This document shows positions 1 to 9,181 of a DNA stretch of 64,000 nucleotides, in pieces. The position numbers and the translations under genes are program-made. This stretch comes from Gammaproteobacteria bacterium (GTDB lineage Bacteria > Pseudomonadota > Gammaproteobacteria > Pseudomonadales > Azotimanducaceae). Position 1 is the stretch's first letter. Every line of letters starts with the position of its first letter. The stretch spans positions 1-64,000 of the forward strand of contig VXUA01000014.1 of the NCBI GenBank assembly GCA_009837185.1, read 5' to 3'. The notes beneath the pieces were generated by a model. It was not told the origin of the DNA. It saw nothing but the letters and a program-made list of their open reading frames with translations, and searched no databases.

Positions 1-39
1 AGGTACTAACGATTAAATTATCCAACCCATACACGGAAT

Positions 40-2997
40 TTAGGACACACTCGTTCCATATATAAATTGCACTCCCCATACCCCGCGCCAGGAACCATCG
101 CTTCGTTGAGCTTTCCGTAGCCACGACTCGCCTCGAGAAATTGCAAGCTGTGCTTTTTCGTCAACGTCGCTTGGCAACCGTTGCCTACTCAAAGCGAGTG
201 CCGCCATGCACGAGGCCGTGCACTCGACGAACGATTTCTCAGTCATTGATTCGCCAAACATTTCGGCAGGATTCAGCCATTCGAGGCCATACGTCGAGCG
301 TCGTGCTTCATAACTCCCAAATCCTCCATCTTTATTTTGGCTTCGAAGCATGAATTCAATCGACTCTCGGAGCGCTTCATCGTTGAGAGCACTTGGTCGT
401 GTTTCAAGTAGTCCAAGTACGGCTTCCGCGGTGCAATCTGATACGGGCCAGCCGTGCCAACGGCCAGCGAAGCACCAACCGCCGTTTGGGTCGCTCCTGT
501 ACGCGGTTTGAAATCCATCGAAACTCTCGCGTATTTGCTGACTCGCTAAGAATTCGGTACCAAGATCGACCGCATGCTTGACTTCCGTACGGTCTGGTAA
601 TTCCGATAGCGCTTGTAGCGCGAATCCTGTATCCCACGAAGCGCTTCTTGCTCCCGTTATCCGCGTACCCTCGGCATCGTCCTCCCAAATCCAGCCTTCG
701 ATGCGGGCTAACGCCTTTCGACAATTCTCGTCCTCTGGATCTTGTAGCCACAAGGCGAGAATGTTGAGAAAACCACTGACTGGGGAGATGCTCGTGTGAT
801 CCGAATTTTGTAATTCCCAGCGAATCTGCTCGACAAGAGTCTGGACGCACTCGGCTCGGAAACTTTTGCCGTGGATTTTTTCAAAGATTCGTCCCAGTAA
901 AAAACCAAAACGAAGCCGAATCGTAGGTGGTTTAAAGACGTCCTCTTTGCGTAAGCGAGTACGCCCCTTAGCAAACTTGACTCGGTTGAAGTTATCCCCG
1001 AATAGCTCGGTTCGGAGAGCTGTGATCAACGGTGTAACCGGTGCTTGAAATCGACTCGAGTACACAACAGACATCGCCATGTAGATCAGTCGCGTATGGC
1101 AGTACCAGTTCGATGGATGTAGTGGAATCCGACTGGATAGACGCCACATCTCGGGGAGGACGGGGTTCAATCCCTTCCAATCGTAGAGATTCAAAAGAGC
1201 TAGCCAAAATTTACCCCAACTTGGGATTCCTAGTAAGTCTTCAGTTTGAAGAAACTGTCCAGCCTTAGCAATGAGTGGGTCGTCCTTGTCGACACCGAGC
1301 AAGCGTGCAGCAACGTACACGAGCGTAGTAACGAACAGGTATGGGTGCGAGTGTTCATGAAGTCCCCACAATCCGTCTGGTAATCTGGTGTGTTCGAACT
1401 GTCGCAGAACTAGAAGTCTTCGTCGAGGATCGAGCTTTTCGTCTAGTATGAAGCTCAAAATCACGTACTGCGCAGTGAGCATTGGACACCAAGCCATCTC
1501 GCCTTCCCAGCTCCCGTCTGCCCTCTGCATGTCAACGAGACGATCCGTTGCTCGTCGCATCGCGTCTCTTGTACTGCTGGGAGTCATAGAGTCTGCAGTG
1601 TTAGTCTTTCGAGACTCGCGTTCCTGAGGCTGTACAGAAGTCAACAAAGAACGGGACCAACTGGTCCAAAGGCGAGTGTTCTTGTCTAGGGGTGCTTTCG
1701 AAGTTAGTCTTAAATTCCGAATCGCGACCAGCAAGTGTCCAACTCGAGATAGCAATGCTTTAGTTACTTCACGTGCACGACGCCAAGCATCTAAATTGAG
1801 GGACTTCGGTAAAGTACTCGCTATTGCCCTAACCACGATACGAAAAGAAGTGAGTCCCAATCGAGTAAGCGACATGTCTTCGCAGGCTAGGAGTTTCATA
1901 GTCTGACCACGAACCTTGGAGCTTGACCTCCATCGACGGTAAGTTGCCTGTCTGATAGCAACGATTTCAGCTCTGTAGTCGGCGAACGTCTCGTAAAGGC
2001 AAAGAGCCAGTCGTTCAGGCATACGGACTGCTTCTATCCGCTTAGCCGTGAATACGCGAAAATCTGGTTGTGCCGCGAGAGTCAATGCATCACTGAACCC
2101 AAGCGTAAGGCCGATCGCGGTCAAAGGGTGGTAGTGTCCTGCAGCATCTCCAATAAGCACACGGCGAGAAGTCCCGTAGGTAGCCCGAAGCTGTAGTTCG
2201 TTGCCTGCAGCTTGAAACTCGCCGGCCTCAAGTGCTCGAACAAATGCTTCACGGACCGATTCTGGTAATAGATAGGCGTAGGACTCCGTCAGCATCGCAA
2301 CACGATCTCGTGGAGTCCAGTGATCAAGAGGCACGTCGACGATGATTCGAACTGTTTCATCGCCGAGACGGAATATTAGAATGGGACCAGGACCACCGAG
2401 AATCACGTGTCCGTACCCTTCGTGAGGCAGATCAATCCCTTCTGCGACGACGCCAATCATTCGTGAACACGTCAGGCGTTCCGGTGGTAAACCAAGGGAT
2501 TTGCGCACAATGGAGGCGCGGCCGTCCGCGCCAATTACCCTATCTGTTGCGAGTGAATTCTGCGTACCGTCAATCGAGTAAGTGATCCTGCCATTCTCGA
2601 TGTTCTGAACTCTTGCTCCCCGATAAAACTGAACTTGTGAATTATCTTCCATAGCATCATGAAGCGTGGATACCAGTTCAGAATGTTCGCAGGTCATGCC
2701 CAAGGCACCGCTTGAATAAGGAAGAACGATAGGTTCGGAACGATCATCCGGAAAAACCACGAACCCATTGCCTTCGCTGCTATGCGGACATGCATCTAAG
2801 GATATTCCGTTCTCCTGCAACATTCGTACAGCAGGAGGGTGCAGCCACTCCCCTGCTAGGCGACCAGCAGCCTTGGGATTAGCTTCAAGCAGGGCAACTC
2901 GTGCACCTTTTCGAGCATGTGCTAGAGCGCAAAGGCTACCGACGGGTCCCGCACCGACAATGGCAACGTCGTAGCTCGAATTAGTGGAGTCGGTCAA
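40..2997 (-). CDS. squalene epoxidase-oxidosqualene cyclase fusion, C-terminus cut short
   Basis: One continuous frame of 985 residues joins two consecutive steps of sterol synthesis. Residues 1-360 are an FAD monooxygenase like squalene epoxidase: GAGPVGS near 15-21, a DG motif (GADGR, 156-160), and GDAAG followed by HPLT (283-293). Residues 360-470 are a basic, poorly conserved linker. From about 475 it is an oxidosqualene cyclase, with QW-type repeats (MQRADGSW, SQNKDGGFG, AQRSDGSW) and the catalytic DCTAE at 854-858. A methionine at 471 could start a separate cyclase, but I see no ribosome site before it. The start is TTG, 4 bp after the CYP51 stop. The protein ends right after the conserved YGT (980-982), where lanosterol synthases continue about 130 residues. 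The frame holding an ...LNSVYGL stretch is open from there to the window edge, so a frameshift is likely. Epoxidase identity is by motif only; the cyclase call is firm. Confidence 0.85.
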   Translation of the reverse strand: MTDSTNSSYDVAIVGAGPVGSLCALAHARKGARVALLEANPKAAGRLAGEWLHPPAVRMLQENGISLDACPHSSEGNGFVVFPDDRSEPIVLPYSSGALGMTCEHSELVSTLHDAMEDNSQVQFYRGARVQNIENGRITYSIDGTQNSLATDRVIGADGRASIVRKSLGLPPERLTCSRMIGVVAEGIDLPHEGYGHVILGGPGPILIFRLGDETVRIIVDVPLDHWTPRDRVAMLTESYAYLLPESVREAFVRALEAGEFQAAGNELQLRATYGTSRRVLIGDAAGHYHPLTAIGLTLGFSDALTLAAQPDFRVFTAKRIEAVRMPERLALCLYETFADYRAEIVAIRQATYRRWRSSSKVRGQTMKLLACEDMSLTRLGLTSFRIVVRAIASTLPKSLNLDAWRRAREVTKALLSRVGHLLVAIRNLRLTSKAPLDKNTRLWTSWSRSLLTSVQPQERESRKTNTADSMTPSSTRDAMRRATDRLVDMQRADGSWEGEMAWCPMLTAQYVILSFILDEKLDPRRRLLVLRQFEHTRLPDGLWGLHEHSHPYLFVTTLVYVAARLLGVDKDDPLIAKAGQFLQTEDLLGIPSWGKFWLALLNLYDWKGLNPVLPEMWRLSSRIPLHPSNWYCHTRLIYMAMSVVYSSRFQAPVTPLITALRTELFGDNFNRVKFAKGRTRLRKEDVFKPPTIRLRFGFLLGRIFEKIHGKSFRAECVQTLVEQIRWELQNSDHTSISPVSGFLNILALWLQDPEDENCRKALARIEGWIWEDDAEGTRITGARSASWDTGFALQALSELPDRTEVKHAVDLGTEFLASQQIRESFDGFQTAYRSDPNGGWCFAGRWHGWPVSDCTAEAVLGLLETRPSALNDEALRESIEFMLRSQNKDGGFGSYEARRSTYGLEWLNPAEMFGESMTEKSFVECTASCMAALALSRQRLPSDVDEKAQLAISRGESWLRKAQRSDGSWRGVWGVQFIYGTSVS

Positions 2998-3001
2998 TGA
3001 A

Positions 3002-4387
3002 TCAATGAAAAACGGTCGGTTGCGATCTCTTTCGATAACGTAGAAGGCACGGTGCTTTCGGGCCAGTTACCCAACTCCCGTAGTTCGGTGCAGGAAAGGG
3101 CGCGTCAAGCTCAATTTCAAACCGATCTAGCAGCACGTTCCAGATTGCTTTAATTTGCAAGATGGCGAAGTTCTTGCCCATGCACCGGTGCTTACCCCCA
3201 CCAAATCCAATGAGTGCTTGTGTGTCTTCGTTTGTCGGCGAAGTGAATCGATCAGGTCGGAACTGACTTGATTCCGAGAACAATTGCTCAAGTCGATGCG
3301 ACACCGCGGGGGATACAACCGCCATCGTATTTGTCGGCACGACCATATTGCGATACTTCAAGGGTCTCATCACTTTGCGGATGAGCAGTATTAGAGGAGG
3401 ATGCAATCGTTCACACTCGCGCACGGCGTTCTCCAATACTGGCTGCTGTCTAAGACCCTCGAGACTGAGATTACTGTCTTTTTCGTAGATTTCCCCCATT
3501 TCCCGTCTAATTCGATTGAGGTACTTCTCGTCTCTGGCTAACTCTAGACCGGTCCATGTTGCGAGGATTGCACTAGTGTGCTGGCCAGCAAAGAGTGCCG
3601 TCAGCGTAATGCCGGTAATTTCATCGACGGTAAGTTCCCGGCCATCCTTGTAGCGAGCTTTCACAAGCGTCTGCATAAAGCTCTCGGACTCCGTTTCCAC
3701 TGGCTCTTGCTCCGTCAGAACGCGAGTGAATATTTCCGTGATTTTCTTCCTAGCTTGATCACGTCGCCGATGAGAAGGAATGGGGATTCTGGGGAAAAAG
3801 AACCCTATAGTGTTGATGCCGTTCTGAAGTTCGTGATAAGCCTCAGCGAATTCTGCATCCACTTCGCGCCGAATCTCCTCCCCTAGGAAACATCGACTTG
3901 CGATATTCACGGTGAGTTCGTTCATCGCGACAGGCAGATCCAACGTTCCTTCATCGCCCATGTGATCCGCAAAGACTCGCGCCTCGTCATACATGATCGC
4001 CACGTAGCTCCGCATGGCAGACTCTCTAAGAGCAGGAAAAAGAAATCCCAGTTGCTCCGTCATGATTTCCGGCGCGACGTCGTAAGCCACTCCACGTCCA
4101 AAAATCGGTACGGTAAACTGATAGACTGAGTTGGCATCAAGTTGATCGTCCGGTGCTTTGAAGTATGTCTCGTGCGCTTCTAACCCACTGAATAAGACGA
4201 ACTCGGCCGGACCAATCCGAAAGCGAAACAGGTCACCATGCTCCTGACATCCGCGCAAGAGCATTGAAACCGGGTCTCTCTGAAATTCCCTTAAATGACC
4301 AAGGATCGGCCACCCGCCCGAAAGCTCGGGAACTTCGTCACCGTCAAATTGACCGGTGAAATTTGCTTCTTGTAGCTGGTCAACCAT
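3002..4387 (-). CDS. sterol 14-alpha-demethylase, cytochrome P450 CYP51
   Basis: CYP51 oxidatively removes the C-14 methyl group of lanosterol-type sterols in three steps. The 461-residue protein has the CYP51 B-C loop (FGRGVAYD near 96-103), the I-helix AGQHTS (267-272) that is diagnostic of CYP51 (most P450s have AGxDT/ET), ExxR at 324-327, and the haem motif FGGGKHRCMG with the cysteine ligand at 402. There is no clear N-terminal membrane anchor, so it is probably soluble or peripheral, as in Methylococcus. It starts with ATG 8 bp after the C-14 reductase stop, and the epoxidase-cyclase follows after 4 bp, so it belongs to the sterol operon. Redox partners are not encoded in the window. 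Confidence 0.93.
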   Translation of the reverse strand: MVDQLQEANFTGQFDGDEVPELSGGWPILGHLREFQRDPVSMLLRGCQEHGDLFRFRIGPAEFVLFSGLEAHETYFKAPDDQLDANSVYQFTVPIFGRGVAYDVAPEIMTEQLGFLFPALRESAMRSYVAIMYDEARVFADHMGDEGTLDLPVAMNELTVNIASRCFLGEEIRREVDAEFAEAYHELQNGINTIGFFFPRIPIPSHRRRDQARKKITEIFTRVLTEQEPVETESESFMQTLVKARYKDGRELTVDEITGITLTALFAGQHTSAILATWTGLELARDEKYLNRIRREMGEIYEKDSNLSLEGLRQQPVLENAVRECERLHPPLILLIRKVMRPLKYRNMVVPTNTMAVVSPAVSHRLEQLFSESSQFRPDRFTSPTNEDTQALIGFGGGKHRCMGKNFAILQIKAIWNVLLDRFEIELDAPFPAPNYGSWVTGPKAPCLLRYRKRSQPTVFH

Positions 4388-4395
4388 GATGAGTC

Positions 4396-5466
4396 TTAGT
4401 GAACGAAAGGAATCATCGAGAAGCGCGCTCGCTCTACGTATCGATCCCAGAGTTCGCCGTACTTCTTACGACATCGTCGTTCGTCGCGCCACGACCGATG
4501 CCAAAGCAATCCTACTAACCAGACCAGCAACAAATAGGGAATCCAAGACTCGAATCCCACTGTAAGAACAAATGCTAAATAAACGCAAATCTCGCCTGTG
4601 TAGTTGAGATGCCGACCGATGCCCCAAAATCCCGAAACGAGCAATCGTCCGTCCAAAGTCTCGGCTGGACGTCCCCAAATCTTAGTGTTTTCATCCTGTT
4701 TGAAGCGGTGTTTCTGCTCATTAGCCCCTCGGAATAACCAGAAACCGAATACGAACAAAACGCCAAGAATGATCGCAAAGAGCAACGGCAAATCTCCTTT
4801 GGCGTGCACCAATGTCAAGCCAGCGATGCAATAGAAAAACGGAACGAGAACAAAATTTCCCCACACCAACATCCATCCGAATCGTTCGCTCACGATGTCC
4901 CAAGTATGGACCATCCCATACTCAAACTGAAAGTAATTGAATACGTATGCAAAGGTGAAGATCTGATATAGAATCATCGCAAGCGACAGTTCGCCGTAAA
5001 TCTCGTACTGTGCGACAGCGAACGAGACATTGAAAAGCGCAAGTGCGATCAATGACGGACGATAGCTGAAGAACTTCAGGTCCACTCCGAGTATTCCCGG
5101 ATTGAGCTCTCTTCCAAAGAAAAATCCGCGCAGGAATCCCTTTGAAGCATCTGGATCAGGGGAACCTCGCCAATATAACCAACCCGAGAGCGCAAACGCA
5201 AGAACGTTTGCACAAATGAGCAGCGCGATAAAGTGGTTGTACAGAAACGATAACGAAAACCAACCCATCGCCTGGCAGATACCTACTACGAGCGCAGTGG
5301 TGAGAAACAACGCTAGTCCATTCAATTTGAAGATGCGGGGAACACCTCCATCTTGCGCCCGTTCAATTCTTCGCCCTGGAAGTAGTATGGATCCAACAAT
5401 GAGAAAAGCGAGGAAACCGATGACCGCTAACACCGCTTGTAACATTGAACTGCTAGTTAGCTCCAT
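4396..5466 (-). CDS. sterol C-14 reductase (ERG24/ERG4 family)
   Basis: An integral membrane protein of about 355 residues with many hydrophobic segments, belonging to the sterol reductase family that reduces the C14=C15 double bond left by CYP51. The family signature is visible as LLVSGFWGIGRHLNYTGE and, at the C-terminus, HRSWRDERRCRKKYG followed by a YVERARFSMIPF tail; both bind NADPH and sterol in this family. The frame is open 43 codons further upstream, but that part lies inside sdmA and is hydrophilic. The start chosen is ATG at 5466, two bases after the sdmA stop. Position between sdmA and CYP51 fits the pathway. A C-14 rather than C-24 or C-7 reductase is inferred from CYP51 next door. 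Confidence 0.88.
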   Translation of the reverse strand: MELTSSSMLQAVLAVIGFLAFLIVGSILLPGRRIERAQDGGVPRIFKLNGLALFLTTALVVGICQAMGWFSLSFLYNHFIALLICANVLAFALSGWLYWRGSPDPDASKGFLRGFFFGRELNPGILGVDLKFFSYRPSLIALALFNVSFAVAQYEIYGELSLAMILYQIFTFAYVFNYFQFEYGMVHTWDIVSERFGWMLVWGNFVLVPFFYCIAGLTLVHAKGDLPLLFAIILGVLFVFGFWLFRGANEQKHRFKQDENTKIWGRPAETLDGRLLVSGFWGIGRHLNYTGEICVYLAFVLTVGFESWIPYLLLVWLVGLLWHRSWRDERRCRKKYGELWDRYVERARFSMIPFVH

Positions 5467-5468
5467 GA

Positions 5469-6578
5469 CTAGCCTCTGGATCGAACGATTGGTTCTGACT
5501 TCTGTTCTCGCTCTAGGCAATCGCGCCACTTCTGTACAGTGAGCTTCTGGAAAGCAATTACTGCTGGATTCAGTTCCACTAGCGGCGCGTCCCAATGTTG
5601 CTCGTATGCTATCTGCTCCGCTTCGACCGCGAATCGATCCTGATCAAGGAGTGGCCCGATCAGAAAGTGATTTGAAGTCTTCATAACGAATTTCATCGCA
5701 AAGCGCGGAATCCGTAAAGGCAGTAGTGGTATCTTCAGGGATTTGAAGTAGAACAAGAAAAAACATCGAGTGGTCCTTTCATCTATGGGGAGCAAGAACA
5801 ACCAGTGCTTGATCCAATCATCGGTATTGGACCATTGGTAGGGATATTCGTAGCAAAGCTCTATGTGACTGGTATTAATCTTGTCATGTTCGACAAACCG
5901 TCCCGAAATTCGTCCGCGACCGACGTTTGAATCGTAAGCCACGTGAACCCGGTCGTCAATCTTTTCGCATCGCGTCAAATCGGCACCATCAAAGGGTCGA
6001 TAACGTCTATGCAAGTGCGCGTGCGTAAAGTCACTGACATTGTCAATTACCATTGAGTGATGAGCCGACCAGGTGTACGCCAAAGGTACGCAGGTCCATG
6101 GTTTCGGGCTTTCGAGTTCGGGGATGTCCGGAATCTGTTGCTGTTCTGCCAGCTCGGGATCTCCCGGAAACAACCAAATCAAACCGTACCGTACCTTGAC
6201 AGGGTAAGTCTTCAGGGTGAGCTTCGGAAAGCTTCGACCAAATCGATCATGCGGAATTTCAACGCATCGACCACTACCGTCATATTTCCAACCGTGGTAC
6301 GCGCAAACTAGGCGACAATCTTCAACGCTACCTAGTGAAAGCTTTATCTGGCGATGGGCACAGCGATTCTCAACGGCGTGAAACTCACCGTTTTTGGTCC
6401 TAAAGAGTGCGATAGAGTGCTTCCAAAAGACTATTTCTACTACGGACCCTGGTTTGATGCGACGTACTTCCTCGACTGCAAACCAGTAATTCGGGTCCAT
6501 ACCCGAGGCACGCGCCTGTTGGCGTAATCGAGTCGCGTCTTCAAATTTGGGTGGAGGACGATTATTTCCGTTAATCAT
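5469..6578 (-). CDS. Rieske oxygenase for sterol C-4 demethylation (SdmA-like)
   Basis: A 369-residue Rieske non-haem iron oxygenase. The [2Fe-2S] ligands are C73/H75 (CAHR) and C92/H95 (CAYHGW). The mononuclear iron site is the stretch from N180 to H190 (NVSDFTHAHLH), with D183 and histidines 186-190 as ligands. In Methylococcus capsulatus SdmA oxidises one C-4 methyl of lanosterol-type sterols and works with the dehydrogenase SdmB; the neighbouring gene here is SdmB-like and overlaps it by four bases (ATGA). The assignment rests on this pairing and on the surrounding sterol genes, since Rieske oxygenases of other substrates share the same motifs. Its ferredoxin reductase partner is not in the window. 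Confidence 0.85.
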   Translation of the reverse strand: MINGNNRPPPKFEDATRLRQQARASGMDPNYWFAVEEVRRIKPGSVVEIVFWKHSIALFRTKNGEFHAVENRCAHRQIKLSLGSVEDCRLVCAYHGWKYDGSGRCVEIPHDRFGRSFPKLTLKTYPVKVRYGLIWLFPGDPELAEQQQIPDIPELESPKPWTCVPLAYTWSAHHSMVIDNVSDFTHAHLHRRYRPFDGADLTRCEKIDDRVHVAYDSNVGRGRISGRFVEHDKINTSHIELCYEYPYQWSNTDDWIKHWLFLLPIDERTTRCFFLFYFKSLKIPLLPLRIPRFAMKFVMKTSNHFLIGPLLDQDRFAVEAEQIAYEQHWDAPLVELNPAVIAFQKLTVQKWRDCLEREQKSEPIVRSRG

Positions 6579-7675
6579 GGAGTCTGTTTTCCATCCTTGG
6601 TTCGTATTTCATCCGTGGACTCGAGGCTAACTACGGGACGCTTAGCGCGGGGGTTCGTAATGGAACCGCGGGCGTAATGAAATGCATATGCTTCCTGCAC
6701 CGCGTCGCGAATACTCGTTGGTTGATAGCCGAGTTCCTGTTTTGCTCTGTCAATATTAGCGTGTCTTCTCTTTTTGAGTAGACGTATTGCTCCTGGAGTG
6801 AAGCGTTGCTGAAAATTGGGGTGAAAACGGCTCAGATAGAAGCTAGCTACTTCAGAAAAGACATACATTATAGGAGTAGGAATGCGACGGCGTGGTCGAG
6901 GTATACCCGACACCTCCTCGTATAAATCCAAAATATCGGAGATAGTTTTGTACTCTGATGCAAATATGTATTTATGCCCGGTACGACCTTTTTGCATGCA
7001 CAGCACATGTCCTTCGACAATGTCTCGAGCCGCAACAAATGCAAAGCCCCCGTCCACGTACGCGCGGACCTTACCACTGGTGTATTTGCAGAGCGTCGTG
7101 CCTAGTCTTGATGGTAGATAGTCCGCCCCACCTACAACCGCGCAACATGTCGCGATGACGACATCCTGACCGAGAGCGACCGCCTTTAGACATTCATGTT
7201 CTACGAGCACCTTGCTTCGTTCGTAAGGCATAGTTCGTTCCATGGGATAGAACTGCATAGTCTCGTCGCTCGGGGCAGAGGGATCGTCTAGGTCGTATCC
7301 AACTGCACTGAAGGACCCGGTCACAACCACCCTACCCGCATCGGTTTCCCGCGCGGCTTGAAGCACATTACGGGTCCCGAGAACATTGCATTCAAAGATT
7401 TCTCGCTTGTGAGCCAGATTCCCGTCAATCGTTGATATCTTCGCCGCACAATGATAGATCGATTGGCAGCCGGCCATCGCTTGTCGTGTCGAATCGAGGT
7501 CTCGGATATCTCCATAAGTTCGTTCAACGTCAAGTCCTTCCAAAGCCTCGTTTCTGAAGTCGCGTCGCAACAGGACCCGTACACTAGTTCCGTCCCGGAT
7601 GAGCCGACGCACAAGATTTGCGCCCACATGGCCAGATGAACCCGTTACAAGAACGGGTGTTGACGAAGACTCCAC
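6575..7675 (-). CDS. NAD(P)-dependent sterol dehydrogenase/decarboxylase (SdmB-like)
   Basis: An extended short-chain dehydrogenase/3-beta-hydroxysteroid dehydrogenase of 366 residues. The nucleotide-binding TGSSGHVG is at the N-terminus and the catalytic YERSK lies near residues 150-154. In bacteria with partial C-4 demethylation, SdmB oxidises the 3-hydroxyl and releases the C-4 carboxyl made by SdmA as carbon dioxide. It is the first gene of the five-gene sterol operon and overlaps sdmA by four bases. The start is GTG with AGGAG about ten bases upstream. The operon promoter must lie in the AT-rich stretch upstream. A general 3-beta-HSD role is the alternative. Confidence 0.85.
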   Translation of the reverse strand: MESSSTPVLVTGSSGHVGANLVRRLIRDGTSVRVLLRRDFRNEALEGLDVERTYGDIRDLDSTRQAMAGCQSIYHCAAKISTIDGNLAHKREIFECNVLGTRNVLQAARETDAGRVVVTGSFSAVGYDLDDPSAPSDETMQFYPMERTMPYERSKVLVEHECLKAVALGQDVVIATCCAVVGGADYLPSRLGTTLCKYTSGKVRAYVDGGFAFVAARDIVEGHVLCMQKGRTGHKYIFASEYKTISDILDLYEEVSGIPRPRRRIPTPIMYVFSEVASFYLSRFHPNFQQRFTPGAIRLLKKRRHANIDRAKQELGYQPTSIRDAVQEAYAFHYARGSITNPRAKRPVVSLESTDEIRTKDGKQTP

Positions 7676-8319
7676 CTAATCGCAGCTCCTATCCACTCGA
7701 CTCCAGTTTGTTTATCATCGAAATCACTAAGCGTTGGGGACAAGAGATCGATTTAGACTCAATACAAAATCTACTGATGCGATCGTCGTTGAAGAACGTC
7801 TCGTTCTAGTCATTGCTGAACGGTACCGGAATACCCACAACATCCTGATGAATATTCTCTCGGTGCGGCGGTTCGTGAAGATCAACTCGCTAAAACGAAC
7901 TCAGAAGTTCAACACTACTTTAAACATCAACGACGCGAGCTTGTCCATCAAAATTGAATCGTCCCAAAGACGTCTGTCTATCTTCGAAACGTTAGGTTAC
8001 TTCGTCTTCAAGGTTGAGTACACAATTCAAGAACTCAAACTTACCCAACATCGTTTTTTTCAAGACTGCGAATCCAGTAGGCGATTTGGCTATTTTATTC
8101 AAGTGCCGTACTTTCATAACAAGTGCTTAAACTCCGTCACATTTGCTAATTCGAGTGATTGCCATGAACCCAATCGTGAAACAAACCAAGTTATGACACA
8201 ACAGAAAAATTTTTACTTTCGATCCCTAGAATCAATGGAAACCAATCAATCCTAAAACAAACGACATCAAATTTAGTCCAAGTGATAGTGAAAACGCACA
8301 ATTCAACAAGTGAGGTTCT
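7676..8319. other. 644-bp AT-rich divergent intergenic region
   Basis: This separates the sterol operon (minus) from the hydrolase-methyltransferase pair (plus) and should hold both promoters. A 173-codon frame on the plus strand (7734-8255) gives a protein rich in Ser, Asn and Arg with no recognisable motif and no ribosome site, so I do not call it a gene. I found no convincing -35/-10 pair or hairpin. Confidence 0.5.
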
Positions 8320-9117
8320 ATGGGTCGCAAACTGAGACAGTTGGGGCGAGCCTTGGGTAAGCTTTATTTGCTGGTCTGTGCAGTCTTGTGGGGCATCCAA
8401 GGGCTTGTCATATACCGGCCCGTTACAGATGAAGACAGATTACCCGCCCGATCGTCGGTCGAGTATGAGATTGTTGTTGATGAAAAAAGAGGTATCAAGT
8501 CTCGAGGCTACATCGTCAATGAGTCTGCTCCAGGTCCTGTGATTCTCTTTTTCGCCGGCAGAATGGAGGATTCTTTGGGCTATACTCACGCGCTGGATCG
8601 ACTGAAGGTACCTGCCGTACTGCCAAACTATCGCGGGCACGGAAAAAGCGATGGCAGACCGACCGAGAAAACCGCTATCGCCGATGCCGAGATCACTCTT
8701 CAAATGGTGCGAGATCGATTTCCAGATCGTCCTATAGTATTAATGGGCGATAGTCTAGGAAGTGCGGTGGCTATACGAATCGTAGATTCGAACATTGCTG
8801 GCATGATTCTCATTAGCCCCTTTCGTTCCTTGGCGCACGTGGCGAATCGCAGTGTATTGCGAATGGTCCCCCTACGTTTTGTTGTACGACACAAGTATGA
8901 CACTCGAAAGAAACTCGACTCGCTTCCCGACAAAATTTTAGTTATCTACTCGACAACCGACACGATCATATATCCGAGAGAAACAGAACGCGTACTCGAA
9001 AAAATCCCTCAGGCGGAAGTCGTTACCGATGACTCAGAACACTATTTCGTCTTTGGCCGAAACCTGCACAAGATGAAGGATTGGCTGATCGAAAACTTCG
9101 ACGACATAGATTCGTAA
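8320..9117 (+). CDS. membrane-anchored alpha/beta hydrolase, Bem46/ABHD13-like
   Basis: A 265-residue serine hydrolase. A hydrophobic helix at about 10-30 followed by QGLVIYRP resembles the membrane-anchored Bem46/ABHD13 group. The nucleophile elbow is GDSLGS and an HG motif (YRGHGKSDG) precedes it. A late Asp (STTDT) and a His (DDSEHY) complete a plausible triad. The ATG has GAGG five bases upstream. It lies 64 bp before the sterol methyltransferase on the same strand, so the two are probably cotranscribed. A role in hydrolysing sterol or fatty acyl esters is a guess from context only; the substrate cannot be read from the sequence. Confidence 0.8.
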   Translation: MGRKLRQLGRALGKLYLLVCAVLWGIQGLVIYRPVTDEDRLPARSSVEYEIVVDEKRGIKSRGYIVNESAPGPVILFFAGRMEDSLGYTHALDRLKVPAVLPNYRGHGKSDGRPTEKTAIADAEITLQMVRDRFPDRPIVLMGDSLGSAVAIRIVDSNIAGMILISPFRSLAHVANRSVLRMVPLRFVVRHKYDTRKKLDSLPDKILVIYSTTDTIIYPRETERVLEKIPQAEVVTDDSEHYFVFGRNLHKMKDWLIENFDDIDS

Positions 9118-9181
9118 CCACTGAAGAATCCAAATATTTCCTTAGTTTGTTAAATCTAGTCGATTAATTAGTACCAATTCC

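Noticed and set aside
5469-5595. N-terminal extension of the C-14 reductase
   Set aside because: The extra 43 codons lie inside sdmA and encode a hydrophilic, Arg/Ser-rich stretch; ATG 5466 directly after the sdmA stop fits.
7734-8255. 173-codon plus-strand frame between sterol operon and hydrolase
   Set aside because: No ribosome site, no motif, odd composition (Ser/Asn/Arg-rich); fits an AT-rich promoter region better.
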